From: Bradyrhizobium sp. dw_411
GTDB lineage: Bacteria > Pseudomonadota > Alphaproteobacteria > Rhizobiales > Xanthobacteraceae
DNA length: 64,000 bases
Direction of reading: 5' to 3'
NCBI RefSeq assembly: GCF_018449695.1
Contig: NZ_JAAVUY010000004.1
Span: forward strand, 248,001-312,000
The position numbers and the translations under genes were made by a program. Under the pieces are notes generated by a model. That model was not told where the DNA came from. It searched no databases and saw only the letters and a program-made list of their open reading frames with translations. Shown piece by piece: positions 12,001 to 17,927 of this stretch. Numbering within the stretch: position 1 is the stretch's first letter; each line of letters starts with the position of its first letter.

Positions 12001-13846
12001 CGCCATTGACGCCCGAATTGACAATCGTCGAATCCTGGATCGTCAGCCTGCCGCCTGAGATCGCCTCGATGGTGCCGGTATTGAAGCCGTTGTTGTCGAT
12101 GACGACAGACGATCCGGAGCCGATGGCCTCGACCGAACCGAAATTGAACAGCCGGTCCTCGATCTGGAGCTGGCCGGTCAGCGTCGCCTCCAGCACGCCG
12201 AAATTCTGGATTGCGTTGCCGGTGTTGATGATCAAAAGCCCGCTGTCGCCGGCCACAACCGGCGTGGCATCGACGCTCGCCTTGTTGATGAAGGTGAGCC
12301 GGCCGTCGCCGCCGCCGATATTGCCGCTGCCCTCGATCAGGTTATCGGCATTGACGAGACTGGCTGCGAAATCGCCAAGGATGAAATTGCCGGCGGTCGG
12401 GCCCAGCATCTCGATGGCGCCGCCGCCGGTCAACGTGATCGCGCCATGGATCACCAGCGCCGGATCGCTGCCCGACGAATTGATCGCAATGGTGCCGGCA
12501 TTGGTGAGGCCGCCGACCGTGAGCGAGCCCTGGGCCATATTGAGCGTGGCGCCGAAATCGACGCTCAGGCTGCCGATGAAATAATTGGCGCCATAGGTCG
12601 ATTTGCCGCTCTGGATGATGACGGTGTCGATCTCTGAGGTGGGCGCAAAGCCCAGGTTCCAGTCCTGCGGCGTGAGGTCCCAGCCGCCAAAACCGTTCCA
12701 GATGAAGATGTTGGTATGGCCAAAGCCCTGTTGGCCATTCGGCTGGGGGAGATTGCCGATAAAGGACGGACCGCCCGCATTGGGGTCGAAGCCGAAGCTC
12801 GGGCCGAGCGCGTTGAGGTTGACCGGCTGGGGAAACAGCGACGGATCAATCGAGCTGCCGCTGCCGTGAACGCCGAGCGCGCTCGTCAACGGATTGGTCT
12901 CGTCCAGCCCGCGGATCAGGTCCCGCGACAGGCCGTCGGTGAACTCCCGCGAATGGTCCAGCGGCATCGAGATCAGATTGCCGTCCTGATCGAGGTACCA
13001 GACCAGATTGGGATCGCCGATATTGCCGACGACGCTGTCATTGACCAAGAGATCGTAGAGGCCGTGGCTGTCGCTGCCGTGCTCGTTCACCACCGCAAAG
13101 GAAAAGGTGACATGGCCGAGTTTTGACGAAATCGCCGAGATCTCGTCCGAGGAAAGCTCATGGGCCCAGCCGGTAGTGCCCTCATGAACGTTCATAAAGG
13201 CGACCGGGGTCGCGATCTTCATGTCGCCGCCATGCGCGGCCTTGCCGGCGAGGAAGGCGAAGGTGCCCTCCAGCAAGGTGAACAGCGCGTGGTTCGCATC
13301 GGAATTGGCGTCGAACGAATATGCGTTGAGCACCATATGGGTATTGGCGACCAGATTGAGCGCGGTGCCGTCCGACAGCGAAATCGAGACCGACGATCCG
13401 CCGCCGGTCTGGATCACGTCGTTCTTGTAAACCGCGTCGCCCGCATGCAGCGTCACCAGCACCCCATTGCGCTGCACGCTGACGTCGCCGACGATCTTGT
13501 CGACATGGCCGATCGCATACGGGCCGGCGTGATGCGCCGCATCGTTCGCCGTATTGGCCGGCTGCGCTTCCGCATGCTGGTCCGCCAGCTGCGCGACGCT
13601 GTCGCCGGGCAGCCGTTCACCGTTCGGCGCCATCAGCGCGGCCGGATGAGCGCTCGCGAAATAGCCGGGGATGACGAGATGCTGGCCGTCATGGCCGTGC
13701 AGATGCAGGTCCGTGCCCGCACGTTGAAACGTCGCGGTCTGGAGCAATTCGGCGTCGGCAATATTGACGATGTCGGGGTGCGATGAATCGGGTTCAACTA
13801 CGGTAGCAGCAGTTCCGTATCCGTCCCTTGCAAACTCGTAAGTCAT
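1..13846 (-). CDS. Giant FecR-domain, beta-repeat surface/secreted protein (C-terminus beyond window)
   Basis: Reading the minus strand from ATG at 13846, the frame stays open to the left edge, giving at least 4615 codons. I checked the frame at the start, near 1380 and at the edge, and read much of what lies between without meeting a stop. Residues about 105-180 resemble a FecR-like domain (GDVSVQRNGVLVTLHAGD, then SLSDGT). The rest is beta-strand/beta-helix repeat: a 45-residue repeat around residues 895-1430, LDVERGS/TLTLDDGTTI repeats around 1600-2200, Ig/cadherin-like segments around 2330-2630, glycine-rich stretches around 2715-3050 and 4310-4455, and four 94-residue repeats near 3860-4220. 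There is no classical N-terminal signal peptide, so type I secretion is likely for an adhesin of this kind (inference). The C-terminus, which would decide the secretion route, is not visible. An AGGA lies upstream of the start. Confidence 0.9.
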   Translation of the reverse strand, partial: MTYEFARDGYGTAATVVEPDSSHPDIVNIADAELLQTATFQRAGTDLHLHGHDGQHLVIPGYFASAHPAALMAPNGERLPGDSVAQLADQHAEAQPANTANDAAHHAGPYAIGHVDKIVGDVSVQRNGVLVTLHAGDAVYKNDVIQTGGGSSVSISLSDGTALNLVANTHMVLNAYSFDANSDANHALFTLLEGTFAFLAGKAAHGGDMKIATPVAFMNVHEGTTGWAHELSSDEISAISSKLGHVTFSFAVVNEHGSDSHGLYDLLVNDSVVGNIGDPNLVWYLDQDGNLISMPLDHSREFTDGLSRDLIRGLDETNPLTSALGVHGSGSSIDPSLFPQPVNLNALGPSFGFDPNAGGPSFIGNLPQPNGQQGFGHTNIFIWNGFGGWDLTPQDWNLGFAPTSEIDTVIIQSGKSTYGANYFIGSLSVDFGATLNMAQGSLTVGGLTNAGTIAINSSGSDPALVIHGAITLTGGGAIEMLGPTAGNFILGDFAASLVNADNLIEGSGNIGGGDGRLTFINKASVDATPVVAGDSGLLIINTGNAIQNFGVLEATLTGQLQIEDRLFNFGSVEAIGSGSSVVIDNNGFNTGTIEAISGGRLTIQDSTIVNSGVNGAGQIADGLVLAGANSEILLADATILEGFVSVQAGGEIETVAGTGNRIDTTNGTRNTAQPTIVNAGKILINDDSSLTLASPFDIDNAGTIELASIGNATELDFNQPQAILSGGGDIILDGGQTIPGKKGLSPAQDIIDGLPGAGFATVSLENRDNTIAGAGAIGEGDGALAFRNDAQGTVDADLKRQTLVIATGAHTIVNAGLFEATGGGELKIESDLDNSGTVIAHASSEVLIEADVINEDTGKIVARGKNAQVDIAGTSGNKLSVDNFGDIAARHRGTVSLDFTDVTNEDTGRIVAAGRSSLVDIAHSTVKNDGAITARREGAVEFDRDRVRNEGDGSISATGRGSEVSFERSRVENSGEITAERGGEVTFDRSHIDNKKNGTIEADGRGSQVRFEHDRVDNSGLIEAEDRGEVTFDRSHIDNARHGTIEADGRGSKVAFDHDDVDNSGLIEADHHGQIAVDESLVLNDRGGTVEADGRGSNVEFQYDLVGNAGLIKADNRGEVEFDTSVVVNERDGIIEANGRGSSIAFKYDLVGNAGLIQADNRGEVEFDTSLVLNDRDGAIEADGKGSKVRFERDAVGNWGWIGAVWGGSLELAKSWIYNGRGGEIEADGRGSDVDFDRDQVFNAGRIEADRSGEVAFDNSHVDNDRHATIAADGKGSTVAFDRDHVDNFGRIEADRSGEVVFDRSHIDNDRGGTVEANGRGSQVQFRHDHVANSGRIEADRGGEIDFDKSFIVNDSHGIIEADGRGSEVSFGRDHVDNSGLIDATQQGEVRFTRSHVDNDRHGTIEANGRGSQVRFDRGHVENSGQIEAELGGSVIFDKANIDNNGEIAASGGGEVTFEDSHVDNTNGLISASGRDSTVDFDQSHIVGGKLTTASGGLIQTVQGTSTFKDLTITSGTLVDVDGGTKLELTGAIDSSGTISVLRHGELDLVSATVDGGLIRNQNVIDVFNTDTLENLTVAGGDMVVEAHATLHIEKTVYLDGVDVENDGGIIIDRTDPATLVVDDGTAIAGGQLTVNGAGTLDVERGSNFGGSRGAVLDGVSVMDKGAIDIGSTATGAILTLDDDTIISGPGSLTIEAGSKLDVERGSNRHHGATLDGVAVTDDGSLEVSNNATLTLDDGATITGSGKLTVDRGATLDVEKGSTGPDFGAVLGGLDVIDNGAIDVGGDHSGAVLTISGGTDITGGGSGTLSINHGSTLDVLKSATLDGVLVTVDGALDVENNIATVLTLDDGTTIDGNGKLTIESGSTLDVERGTGSAHRGATFDGLAVVDNGSLDIGDTAAAILTLDDGATLSGSGQVKIKSGSTLDVERGATGPGATFDGIAVSAQATGKIEVGQTSTATLSLKNGASITDGTLLIGAAGHTGTLDIESASGATLDGVVVTAHAVTDNIEVGQTGTSTLLLNGGTAIKGGTLAIGAVHSTGTVDVEGASAVTLDGVAVVAKASTDSIKVGQTGNAILLLKDGTTITGGTLALGATGDTGIVDVDSTVGATFHGVTVTAKAAADGIEIGKSGTSTLTLDDGTTMTGGTLTIDADGALQIDPSLNILSGVNVVNHGNIVVDPGAATLELESGTKITGGNLTVGPDGTLDIDNSTLTGVKITDAGIVDIGGGDTFDPTDTLTFSGAGALDIEAGARFNMALSGIDTDDIIDLKGVTVTNAIWDGTHLFLNGAQVDFTISGGLPSGDIFAFKSDNNGGTDLKVATQLVHISAGTTPAVGTEGSPISFSFNENLTGGATLSSYMISGIPVGAVLSDGNGHTFTAQVGETSVDVHAWTLTSLTVTPPNDTNFTLSALVTATDSHGFSYSAETSEAITVDPLSPGVSFNNASGRGHAGTAASVGLAVTDSSEGGANGDGSHNSIESVIITGAPNGVTLTDGAGDHGTVTNGSLDITGWSYGGLTFTAPTNGYYTLTATVTEQDSDGQTSTSVAKDNFIAITSPTITSNDLSGPSTARPADVLTASEGAGAFGVTYQWFSVENGVSHLVGTGATYAVQSSDAGGTIDVVAQISNPNGGSTSLSSGNISVLSPVIFNVANETQLINAINAMSVGGSQSSAPLFQINFTQTITLNSNLPALDLANGSSLVINGNGFDLDGANQYRGLFVFAGSVAIDNLNIEHTLAQGGTGGTGGGGGGAGLGGGLFVGSAAAVSISNVNFIGDRAIGGNGGGTASYNSGAVVGGGGGGMGSSGQGSTYQTKLSKAYIFPFYSSVNGVWTHTGTEIYGPTDFAYVKGGGNGGTVGLTVPGHSGYGNTATGSHANIPAVGSVNRLGSGGFSTRGNYTVRYRGYFVEYINGNVGSHQGPPAYFRNSTTAQNGSFGGGGGGGESFAYNAYTNYTGGGNGGFGGGGGGAGLGSNNNGATGGAGGFGGGGGRSGSNHAGGAGGFGAGHGGAGIYAGGGGGLGAGGGVFVEQGGSLTIAGGSLSGNGVSGGAGVSGGQSGAGFGSGIFIQGNETIILAPAAGDTLTVANGITDQSGSGGTGANAGVGNIEVGGAGVVHFSSVNSYTGTTVVDSGATLDIDSGGNVGAGAITVNGTLNLNVGSTIANALTDNGTINVNAGTTFNQIIHDSGTLNVNAASAFIGGVDGNGVIALDNGGTSTFASMSGTGTLNFGSGVAATALVVSGGISKTITGFGSGDIIDLRSIAATSASLGANNILTLRNSGGTTVGTLDFDPTQTNLQLGVLSDGHGGTLIDMIQTAFSVASATDLAAALAGISQGGADFSLGASYTITFTGGFSLSSLSGQLATINLGSGSTLLVDGADFSLDGGNNGFIDNSAGVTIENLSIANTPGFGIFIEGNHSLTLLASTGQSETISGVIADGGNGNSGSVVIGGGTVTFTAANTYTGGTTVNAGTTLDLAGGSIKAVTDNGNIELGTTTAVIGGAVTGTGTITFTQPETMLKIGSGVPTATIFGIADGDIIDLAGIAATGIQSLGNNSYALTSGGTTLGTLHFDPSQDLASDAPVIVSDGAGGTDVRLGHIAGFTASTAAQLAALITEINIGGADSLANTSYEIDLTGAIALSGNLPNIHLANGDTLSIVGNGHTISGVLNNAPAYAAFNLQSGNLSLSDLTFSQTNGNGSGLNMAAGTSATLSDVIFSDNQAPGGVGGAIAVASGASLTFGAGSLSGDSASAGAAFWLNGGTVNFAPPAGEALTVANSIGGPGGTINISGPGDVVLSGGFDSGSETINISGAGNVTLSGAFFGTQTIIDTGSGTLTIDPTYNLGSISDLAAVVYAIDTDAIGQVGGIDYVINLTADVAAGGGVPAISLAAGNTLTVDTNGHLFDGATNGAGADFTFAATGPGGSTVLTGGAEPIFSVASASDLANAVTALDIGNPLSSIDTNYVIDLTADVVDTAGLPPVTLASGSTLTIHTHGHLFDGATNAAGTDFIFAATGPGGSTVLTGGAEPTFDVASATDLANVSSAIDSGGLLSSINTNYVINLTSDVPLALNPATFKLAAGDTLTIDTGGHLFDGATSSTGSFIFAATGPGGSTVLSGTAVPTFDVGSVTDLTKVASAINAGDLFSSVNTNYVINLTGDVPMTANLPAFNLAAGDTLTINTNGHLYDGATSPTGTITYSTPVAGGSTVLTANTQPTFSVASQADLASVLQAIDNGGFFASTNTNYVIDLTGDPTLTANLPVIALGAGDTLTFEGNGHTIDGGNSYGGFYLRSGNALFSDLTMQHLVERGQNGGFATRSQFYGGGGGGGGGGLGAGGAFFIGSGASATITNVTVTHDGAIGGNGGNGFGGYTRFAYRGGGGVVDGEGYQSGGAGSVDYGGQNGGFGGGGGGAYGFRYLGRHGTSHYGGGAAGYGAGYGGFSSANIGGGGGGGAGLGGGIFVAPGGSLTIAGGETVSGNYVQGGSGGAAIAGAQNGGNGQGLGAGLFAGSDNVTLAPDPGKTLTFSDAIAGDQASTIHIAGSGNVVLGAVSATTIDIDGGSTLTLNGPLTNDSLTVSGSAAYTLTTTTSLQGNGFIGVSGTGELTLDVANTVNGGVQLSGQGTV
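1180..2290 (-). repeat. Four tandem 279-282 bp repeats inside the giant gene
   Basis: A conserved segment encoding (N/G)GHL(F/Y)DGAT recurs with its GAT anchor at 1315, 1594, 1876 and 2158, spaced 279, 282 and 282 bp. Each unit of 93-94 residues also carries a NYVI(N/D)LT segment, a GDTLTI-like strand and GGSTVL. The spacing is always a multiple of three, so these are in-frame protein repeats. Copies are similar but not identical. Confidence 0.9.
9560..11165 (-). repeat. Twelve anchors of a strict 135-bp (45-residue) repeat in the giant gene
   Basis: The plus-strand motif GAGCC/GAACC followed by a CGGCC-like run occurs at 9612, 9747, 9882, 10017, 10152, 10287, 10422, 10557, 10692, 10827, 10962 and 11097, every interval exactly 135 bp. 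On the coding strand this gives a 45-residue unit with two half-units of the form V-x-F-x-(R/K)-(S/D)-x-(V/I)-x-N-x-G-x-I-E-A, typical of two rungs of a right-handed beta-helix (structural inference). Confidence 0.93.
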
Positions 13847-14318
13847 TCCGATTCCTAAGCCTTACTCCTCTCCCGTCCGCCTACGATCTCAGCATCCCCA
13901 CTGAATCGGTTCCCGCCGGAACCGGGTTCTGGACCATGCGACATTTCATCAAATGCGGCAAGATTACCGTAAATGAATGGTAAATAAGCGACCGTGAGAC
14001 GTCCTCAAATTGCAGGCGGAAGAGGAACAATTTTAAATCGTTTAATATGCGAATCCTCTTTTCCGCCGGAAATATCCCAATCGGCAGCGGCAGGCTCTGT
14101 GCTTTTTTGGGTGTCGCGGCGAACTTCCGGTCCATTTGACCGATGATTGGCCAGTATCCGCAGTATCAAGCCCGCAAAAGCGTCGACATGCGCAATTTCG
14201 GCCGGGAAATATCGCGAAATGGAAACCCGGTGTGCAACGATTGCCCCTGACGCGCTGGCCTTGCCGTTCAACACCGGCTGCGTCTATTTAGCGTTCGACT
14301 TTTGGGGAGCCCGAACGG
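13847..14318. other. 472-bp intergenic region upstream of the giant gene
   Basis: No convincing gene is seen. It lies between the giant gene (minus) and a small lipoprotein gene (plus), so it should hold both promoters. A perfect hairpin (CGGTTCC, loop CGCC, GGAACCG) sits at 13907-13924, inside the expected 5' leader of the giant gene. The part at 13940-14080 is AT-richer than its surroundings, as promoter DNA often is. I cannot place -35/-10 boxes with confidence. Confidence 0.55.
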
Positions 14319-14636
14319 ATGCGCAATCTGGCTATTTTGGCAGCTTTCGCCTTGGCCGGTTGCGCCATGGGCGGCTTCAACGCGGAACGCAACAACTTTA
14401 AAGGGAAACCCTTAAGCGCCGTCACCACAAGTCTCGGCCCGCCGCAAATGCAGGAGACCTTCGGGGGACAAAAATCCTACACTTGGAGCGTGGGCCAGCC
14501 GCCCATTCTGTGCCACATCAGGGTCATCATGGCCGGCGATGTCGTCGATACCTATGAGACGTCAGGCGAGCCCAGCGCTTGCCACGCCTATGAGAGTCGC
14601 CAAATCGTCCGCGGCGACGAAACGATAGCCCGGTGA
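14319..14636 (+). CDS. Small predicted lipoprotein, SmpA/OmlA-like pattern
   Basis: A 105-residue protein starting MRNLAILAAFALAGC, a lipoprotein signal with lipobox L-A-G-C and Cys at residue 15, so it is probably acylated and anchored in the envelope. The mature part contains FKGKPLSAVTTSLGPPQ followed by a YTWS strand. This resembles the 'short helix, LGxP, then aromatic strand' pattern of small SmpA/OmlA-type lipoproteins; that assignment is tentative. A GGGAG lies about nine bases before the ATG. It stands alone on its strand until the next lipoprotein. Confidence 0.75.
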   Translation: MRNLAILAAFALAGCAMGGFNAERNNFKGKPLSAVTTSLGPPQMQETFGGQKSYTWSVGQPPILCHIRVIMAGDVVDTYETSGEPSACHAYESRQIVRGDETIAR

Positions 14637-14789
14637 TTTTCTGACACCCAAGGTTTTCCGACGCGCAGGAAAAGCGCCAGACGGGAACAATTGGCACGGC
14701 GCTCCGTTAGGTGCCCGGGATTGAATGTCAATTTCAACTGGTCGGCTTGCCGATTTCCTCTCCAGATTATTGGGGCGCACAACAATCAG

Positions 14790-15221
14790 ATGAAACATGT
14801 CAGCAACAGCCGCCGGCTTTTTCCAACGCTGGTCGTCCCGTGCGTGGCCGCAATCACGCTCGGTGGATGCTTCGAGGGCCCCAAGGGAGACAAGGGCGAT
14901 CCCGGAGCGGCGGGAGCGGCCGGCCCGCCAGGCGAACCCGGCAAGACCGGCCCGGCGGGAATAGCCGGTAAAGACGGCAGGGATGGCGCACCGGGACCCG
15001 CCGGTCCGGGGAGCCCGCTATACGCCAAAACTGTCGACGCCAATGCTTGCGGTTCGATCGGCTGCACGTCCGAATGCGAGGCTGGTGAGATCATCGCGTC
15101 GGTCATGTGTTTGTCGAGCGACGGGACGACCTTGCAACCCGGCATACATGCGGGCGGCGTCTGGACCGCATCCTGTCCGGCGCCGTCAAGCCGGATGATC
15201 CTGCTTTGCACCAAGAAATAA
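14790..15221 (+). CDS. Lipoprotein with short collagen-like Gly-X-Y tract
   Basis: From ATG 14790 the protein has 143 residues: a basic N-terminus, hydrophobic segment and lipobox L-G-G-C, then about 14 Gly-X-Y triplets (GPKGDKGDPG onward) and a C-terminal globular part with six cysteines (ACGSIGCTSECEAGE, VMCLSS, ASCPA, LLCTKK). The frame is open further upstream to 14691, but that extension has no signal and the lipoprotein signal fits only the 14790 start. Collagen-like tracts followed by a Cys-rich domain occur in bacterial surface proteins. Function unknown. Confidence 0.8.
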   Translation: MKHVSNSRRLFPTLVVPCVAAITLGGCFEGPKGDKGDPGAAGAAGPPGEPGKTGPAGIAGKDGRDGAPGPAGPGSPLYAKTVDANACGSIGCTSECEAGEIIASVMCLSSDGTTLQPGIHAGGVWTASCPAPSSRMILLCTKK

Positions 15222-15376
15222 TCCGCCAATCGTCGATCAGACGCCCTGTTTTTGGTGGCTTCCCGGAGCCCGTGGCTGTACACCGCTCTCGATCGTGAGA
15301 CGCGTATTTCAGGGGCCGCGGCGAATGCGAAGCCCACCGTCTCCCAACCCAAAATGAAAGCGACAAGGCCCGCCCA

Positions 15377-15721
15377 ATGAGTGGATTCAAGGAACCTGGC
15401 TTCGCAGACCGGCAGAAGGCGGCGCAGGAAGCCAGGAAAAACATCCTGAACAAGTTTCGCAGCCAGCCCGGTCCTGACGATCCTGCTGTCAAACAGCGCC
15501 AGGCCGAGCGCGAGGCGCTGGCCGCCGAACGCGCCAAGGCCAAGCTGGCACGCGAGGCCGCCAAGGCCGAACAGAAGCGGCTTGAGGAAGAGGCCGCAGC
15601 CGAAGCCGCAGCCAAGCTCGCGCGGGAAAAGGAAGAAGCCGCAGCCGCGGAATTGGCGCTTGAGGCCGAACGCAAGGCGGCGCGTGACGCCCGCTATGCC
15701 GCCCGCAAAAAACGAAAATAG
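15377..15721 (+). CDS. Charged coiled-coil protein, DUF6481-like
   Basis: A 114-residue protein beginning MSGFKEPGFADRQKAAQEA, followed by a long Ala/Glu/Lys/Arg-rich stretch (about residues 40-114) expected to form one continuous alpha-helix or coiled coil, and a basic C-terminus. The N-terminal GFxDRQKAAxEAR pattern matches small DUF6481-type proteins of alphaproteobacteria as I remember them. No signal peptide or membrane segment. It ends 33 bp before a strong hairpin. Role unknown. Confidence 0.75.
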   Translation: MSGFKEPGFADRQKAAQEARKNILNKFRSQPGPDDPAVKQRQAEREALAAERAKAKLAREAAKAEQKRLEEEAAAEAAAKLAREKEEAAAAELALEAERKAARDARYAARKKRK

Positions 15722-15754
15722 CTGACGGTTTCCGGCCGCAGGTCATCCGATACA

Positions 15755-15788
15755 TCACAGGCTCGCCGTTCTCTCGGCGAGCCTGTGA
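15755..15788. terminator. Bidirectional terminator-like hairpin
   Basis: A perfect 14-bp inverted repeat (TCACAGGCTCGCCG and its complement) with a six-base loop TTCTCT lies exactly between the convergent ends of the genes at 15721 (plus) and 15804 (minus). There is no long T-run, but the stem is very stable and the position fits a shared terminator. Confidence 0.8.
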
Positions 15789-15803
15789 GATGAAATCCGG
15801 TGA

Positions 15804-16034
15804 TTACTTCGACATGCTGTCTTTCTTCATCATCATGCCGTCCCCCTTTTTCATCATGCCATCGTCTTTTTTCATAGCATCGTCTTTCTTCATGGCGTCC
15901 TTGGACATCGAGTCCTTCTTCATGCCGTCGTCCTTCTTCATGGCGTCCTGGGCAAAGGCAACAGGCGCAAGCGCCAGGCTGAGCGAAAGAGCAGCGGCCG
16001 AAATTCCGAGCGCGAAGCGGGTGCTGATGGTCAT
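15804..16034 (-). CDS. Exported pentapeptide MXKDX repeat protein
   Basis: From ATG 16034 (MTISTRFALG) the product has 76 residues: a Sec signal peptide with a likely cut after VAFA, then repeated KKDDGMKKDSMSKDAMKKDD-type pentapeptides (M-x-K-D-x) to the end. The mature protein is almost entirely Met, Lys, Asp, Ser and Gly. Upstream in-frame residues from 16076 lack signal-peptide character, so the internal start is preferred. Such small secreted proteins are common in Bradyrhizobium relatives; their function is not established, though Met/Asp richness could suit metal or stress roles (speculation). Confidence 0.8.
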   Translation of the reverse strand: MTISTRFALGISAAALSLSLALAPVAFAQDAMKKDDGMKKDSMSKDAMKKDDAMKKDDGMMKKGDGMMMKKDSMSK

Positions 16035-16353
16035 TGGTGGGTCATCCCTTTGAAACTGGTTTCGAACGCGACACATGCCGCACTGTTAACGACGATCCAG
16101 CTATCGTGACTGTTACGGTGGTATTGGAAAAAAATTTCTGCATAACAGGCATTTGAAGTGCGGGATGGGGTTCATGACGAATGCCTCGTAAAATTCGTGT
16201 TAACGCGAATTTCGTTGCGAGTGTGCATCGCAGCAATTCGGAACCTTATCGAACTATCAGACTAGAGCTAATCAAGACCAATACGGGCTAGGATGCCCCA
16301 TCAACATCGGCCCAAGATCCGATCAAAGACAAAGTTGCCCCGGGGAGAGTATC
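16035..16353. other. Divergent promoter region between the MXKDX gene and dctP
   Basis: 319 bp with no gene. It contains a dyad AAATTCG / CGAATTT separated by eight bases at 16191-16212, itself centred on GTTAAC, a possible operator for the TRAP genes or the pentapeptide gene. CGGGGAGAG just before 16354 is a good ribosome-binding site for dctP. Confidence 0.5.
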
Positions 16354-17376
16354 ATGTTCACACGCCGCCACGTCCTCGCATCAGCGCTCGCCGCGCCTGC
16401 CATCCTGCGTTTCGGGACTGGAACGGCGAAGGCCGCGACAACCCTGAAAATATCGCACCAGTTTCCCGGTGGCTCGATCGACAAGGGCGATTTCCGCGAT
16501 CGTCTATGCCGCATGTTCGCCGCTGAGGTCGCCAAGCGCAGCGGCGGCGATCTGGTCGCTGAAATCTACCCGAACTCTTCGCTGATCAAGACCAACGCGC
16601 AATTCTCGGCGATGCGCAAAGGTGCGCTGGATATCAGCCTGTATCCCCTTCCCTACGCCGGCGGCGAGATGCCGGAGGCTAATATCGGCTTGATGCCAGG
16701 TCTGGTCTCAACCTATGAGCAGGGCCTGAGCTGGAAGACCAAGCCGGTCGGCAAGGCGCTGTCGGATCTGCTCGCCGACAAGGGCATCATCCTGCTGAGC
16801 TGGGTCTGGCAGGCCGGCGGCGTCGCCAGCCGCTCGCGGCCGATCGTCGCCCCGGAAGACGCCAAGGGGCTCAAGGTTCGCGGCGGATCGCGCGAAATGG
16901 ACATGGTGCTGCAGACCGCGGGCGCGGCCGTGCTGTCGGTGCCGTCAAACGATCTCTACGCGGCAATGCAGACCGGCGCCTGCGATGCGGGCATCACGTC
17001 CTCCACCAGCCTGATTTCCTTCCGGCTCGAGGAAGTCTCGAAATCGCTGACGTCAGGCGCGGGCGCATCGTACTGGTTCATGCTGGAACCGCTGATGATG
17101 TCGAAGTCGATTTTCGATGGCCTGCCGAAAAATCAGCAGGACATCATTCTGGCCGTCGGCACCGAATTGGAAGCCTTTGGCAGGAAGGGCGCACAGGCCG
17201 ACGATGCTGAAGTCGCCAGCGTCTATGAAAAAGCCGGCGCCAAGGTCAGCGCGCTCGATGCGGCGACCGTCGGCAAATGGCGCGACATCGCCCGCGACAC
17301 CGCGTGGAAAGACTACAGCGCGAAAACCGCCAACGCGGCCAATCTGCTGAAACTCGCGTCCGATATCTCAGCATGA
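16354..17376 (+). CDS. dctP: TRAP transporter substrate-binding protein (DctP family)
   Basis: A 340-residue periplasmic binding protein. The N-terminus MFTRRHVLASALAAPA has a twin-arginine-like signal with a likely cut near AKA-A. The mature part has the DctP fold signatures: LKISHQFPGG, a central GLKVRGG motif with the arginine that usually binds the substrate carboxylate, and AMQTGACDAGITSS. Length is normal for the family. It is the first gene of a three-gene operon: its stop overlaps the start of the DctQ gene by four bases (ATGA). The substrate is likely an organic acid but cannot be told from sequence. Confidence 0.93.
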   Translation: MFTRRHVLASALAAPAILRFGTGTAKAATTLKISHQFPGGSIDKGDFRDRLCRMFAAEVAKRSGGDLVAEIYPNSSLIKTNAQFSAMRKGALDISLYPLPYAGGEMPEANIGLMPGLVSTYEQGLSWKTKPVGKALSDLLADKGIILLSWVWQAGGVASRSRPIVAPEDAKGLKVRGGSREMDMVLQTAGAAVLSVPSNDLYAAMQTGACDAGITSSTSLISFRLEEVSKSLTSGAGASYWFMLEPLMMSKSIFDGLPKNQQDIILAVGTELEAFGRKGAQADDAEVASVYEKAGAKVSALDAATVGKWRDIARDTAWKDYSAKTANAANLLKLASDISA

Positions 17377-17927
17377 TGCATGGTCCGCTTCCGGATCAAA
17401 ACGATCGGTCGATCGTAACGACGGACAATACGTTCGTCGCGGCGATCGAGCGCGGGCTTGCCGTGTGCAACAACATCATTGTCGTCCTTGCCGCAATCGC
17501 GATGATCGCGGCTTGCGCCATCCTCAGCTACAGCGTTGTGGGGCGCGCGCTGTTTCACAGCCCTAACTATTGGCAGGATGAGGCGGCGGTATTTCTGCTG
17601 GTTGGCGCGACATTCATGACGTCGGCCTATGTGCAGCAACAGCGCGGTCACATCGGCATCGAAGCCTTCGTCGGATTGCTGTCGCCGACGGTCAATCGTG
17701 TGAGGCTGTGGCTGGTCGATCTGGTCAGCTTGCTGTTTTGCGCATTCTTTGCCTGGAAATCCTGGACACTCGCGCATGAGGCATGGGTCGACGGTCAGGT
17801 GTCGAACTCGATGTGGTCACCGCCCCTGGCAATTCCCTACGTCCTGATGGCGATGGGCATGACGCTTTTGTGCGTGCAGATCCTGTTGCAGATCATCCTT
17901 CCCCTCACCGGAACGGCGCGCCGATGA
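17373..17927 (+). CDS. dctQ: TRAP transporter small membrane subunit (DctQ family)
   Basis: A 184-residue protein with four predicted membrane helices (VVLAAIAMIAACAILSY, AVFLLVGATFMTSAYV, LVDLVSLLFCAFF and a C-terminal helix around VLMAMGMTLLCVQILLQ) and the DctQ-type NYWQDEAAVFLL loop after the first helix. The start at 17373 overlaps the dctP stop as ATGA; the next ATG at 17376 is an alternative. Its own stop overlaps the dctM start in the same way, so the three genes are translationally coupled. Confidence 0.9.
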   Translation: MMHGPLPDQNDRSIVTTDNTFVAAIERGLAVCNNIIVVLAAIAMIAACAILSYSVVGRALFHSPNYWQDEAAVFLLVGATFMTSAYVQQQRGHIGIEAFVGLLSPTVNRVRLWLVDLVSLLFCAFFAWKSWTLAHEAWVDGQVSNSMWSPPLAIPYVLMAMGMTLLCVQILLQIILPLTGTARR

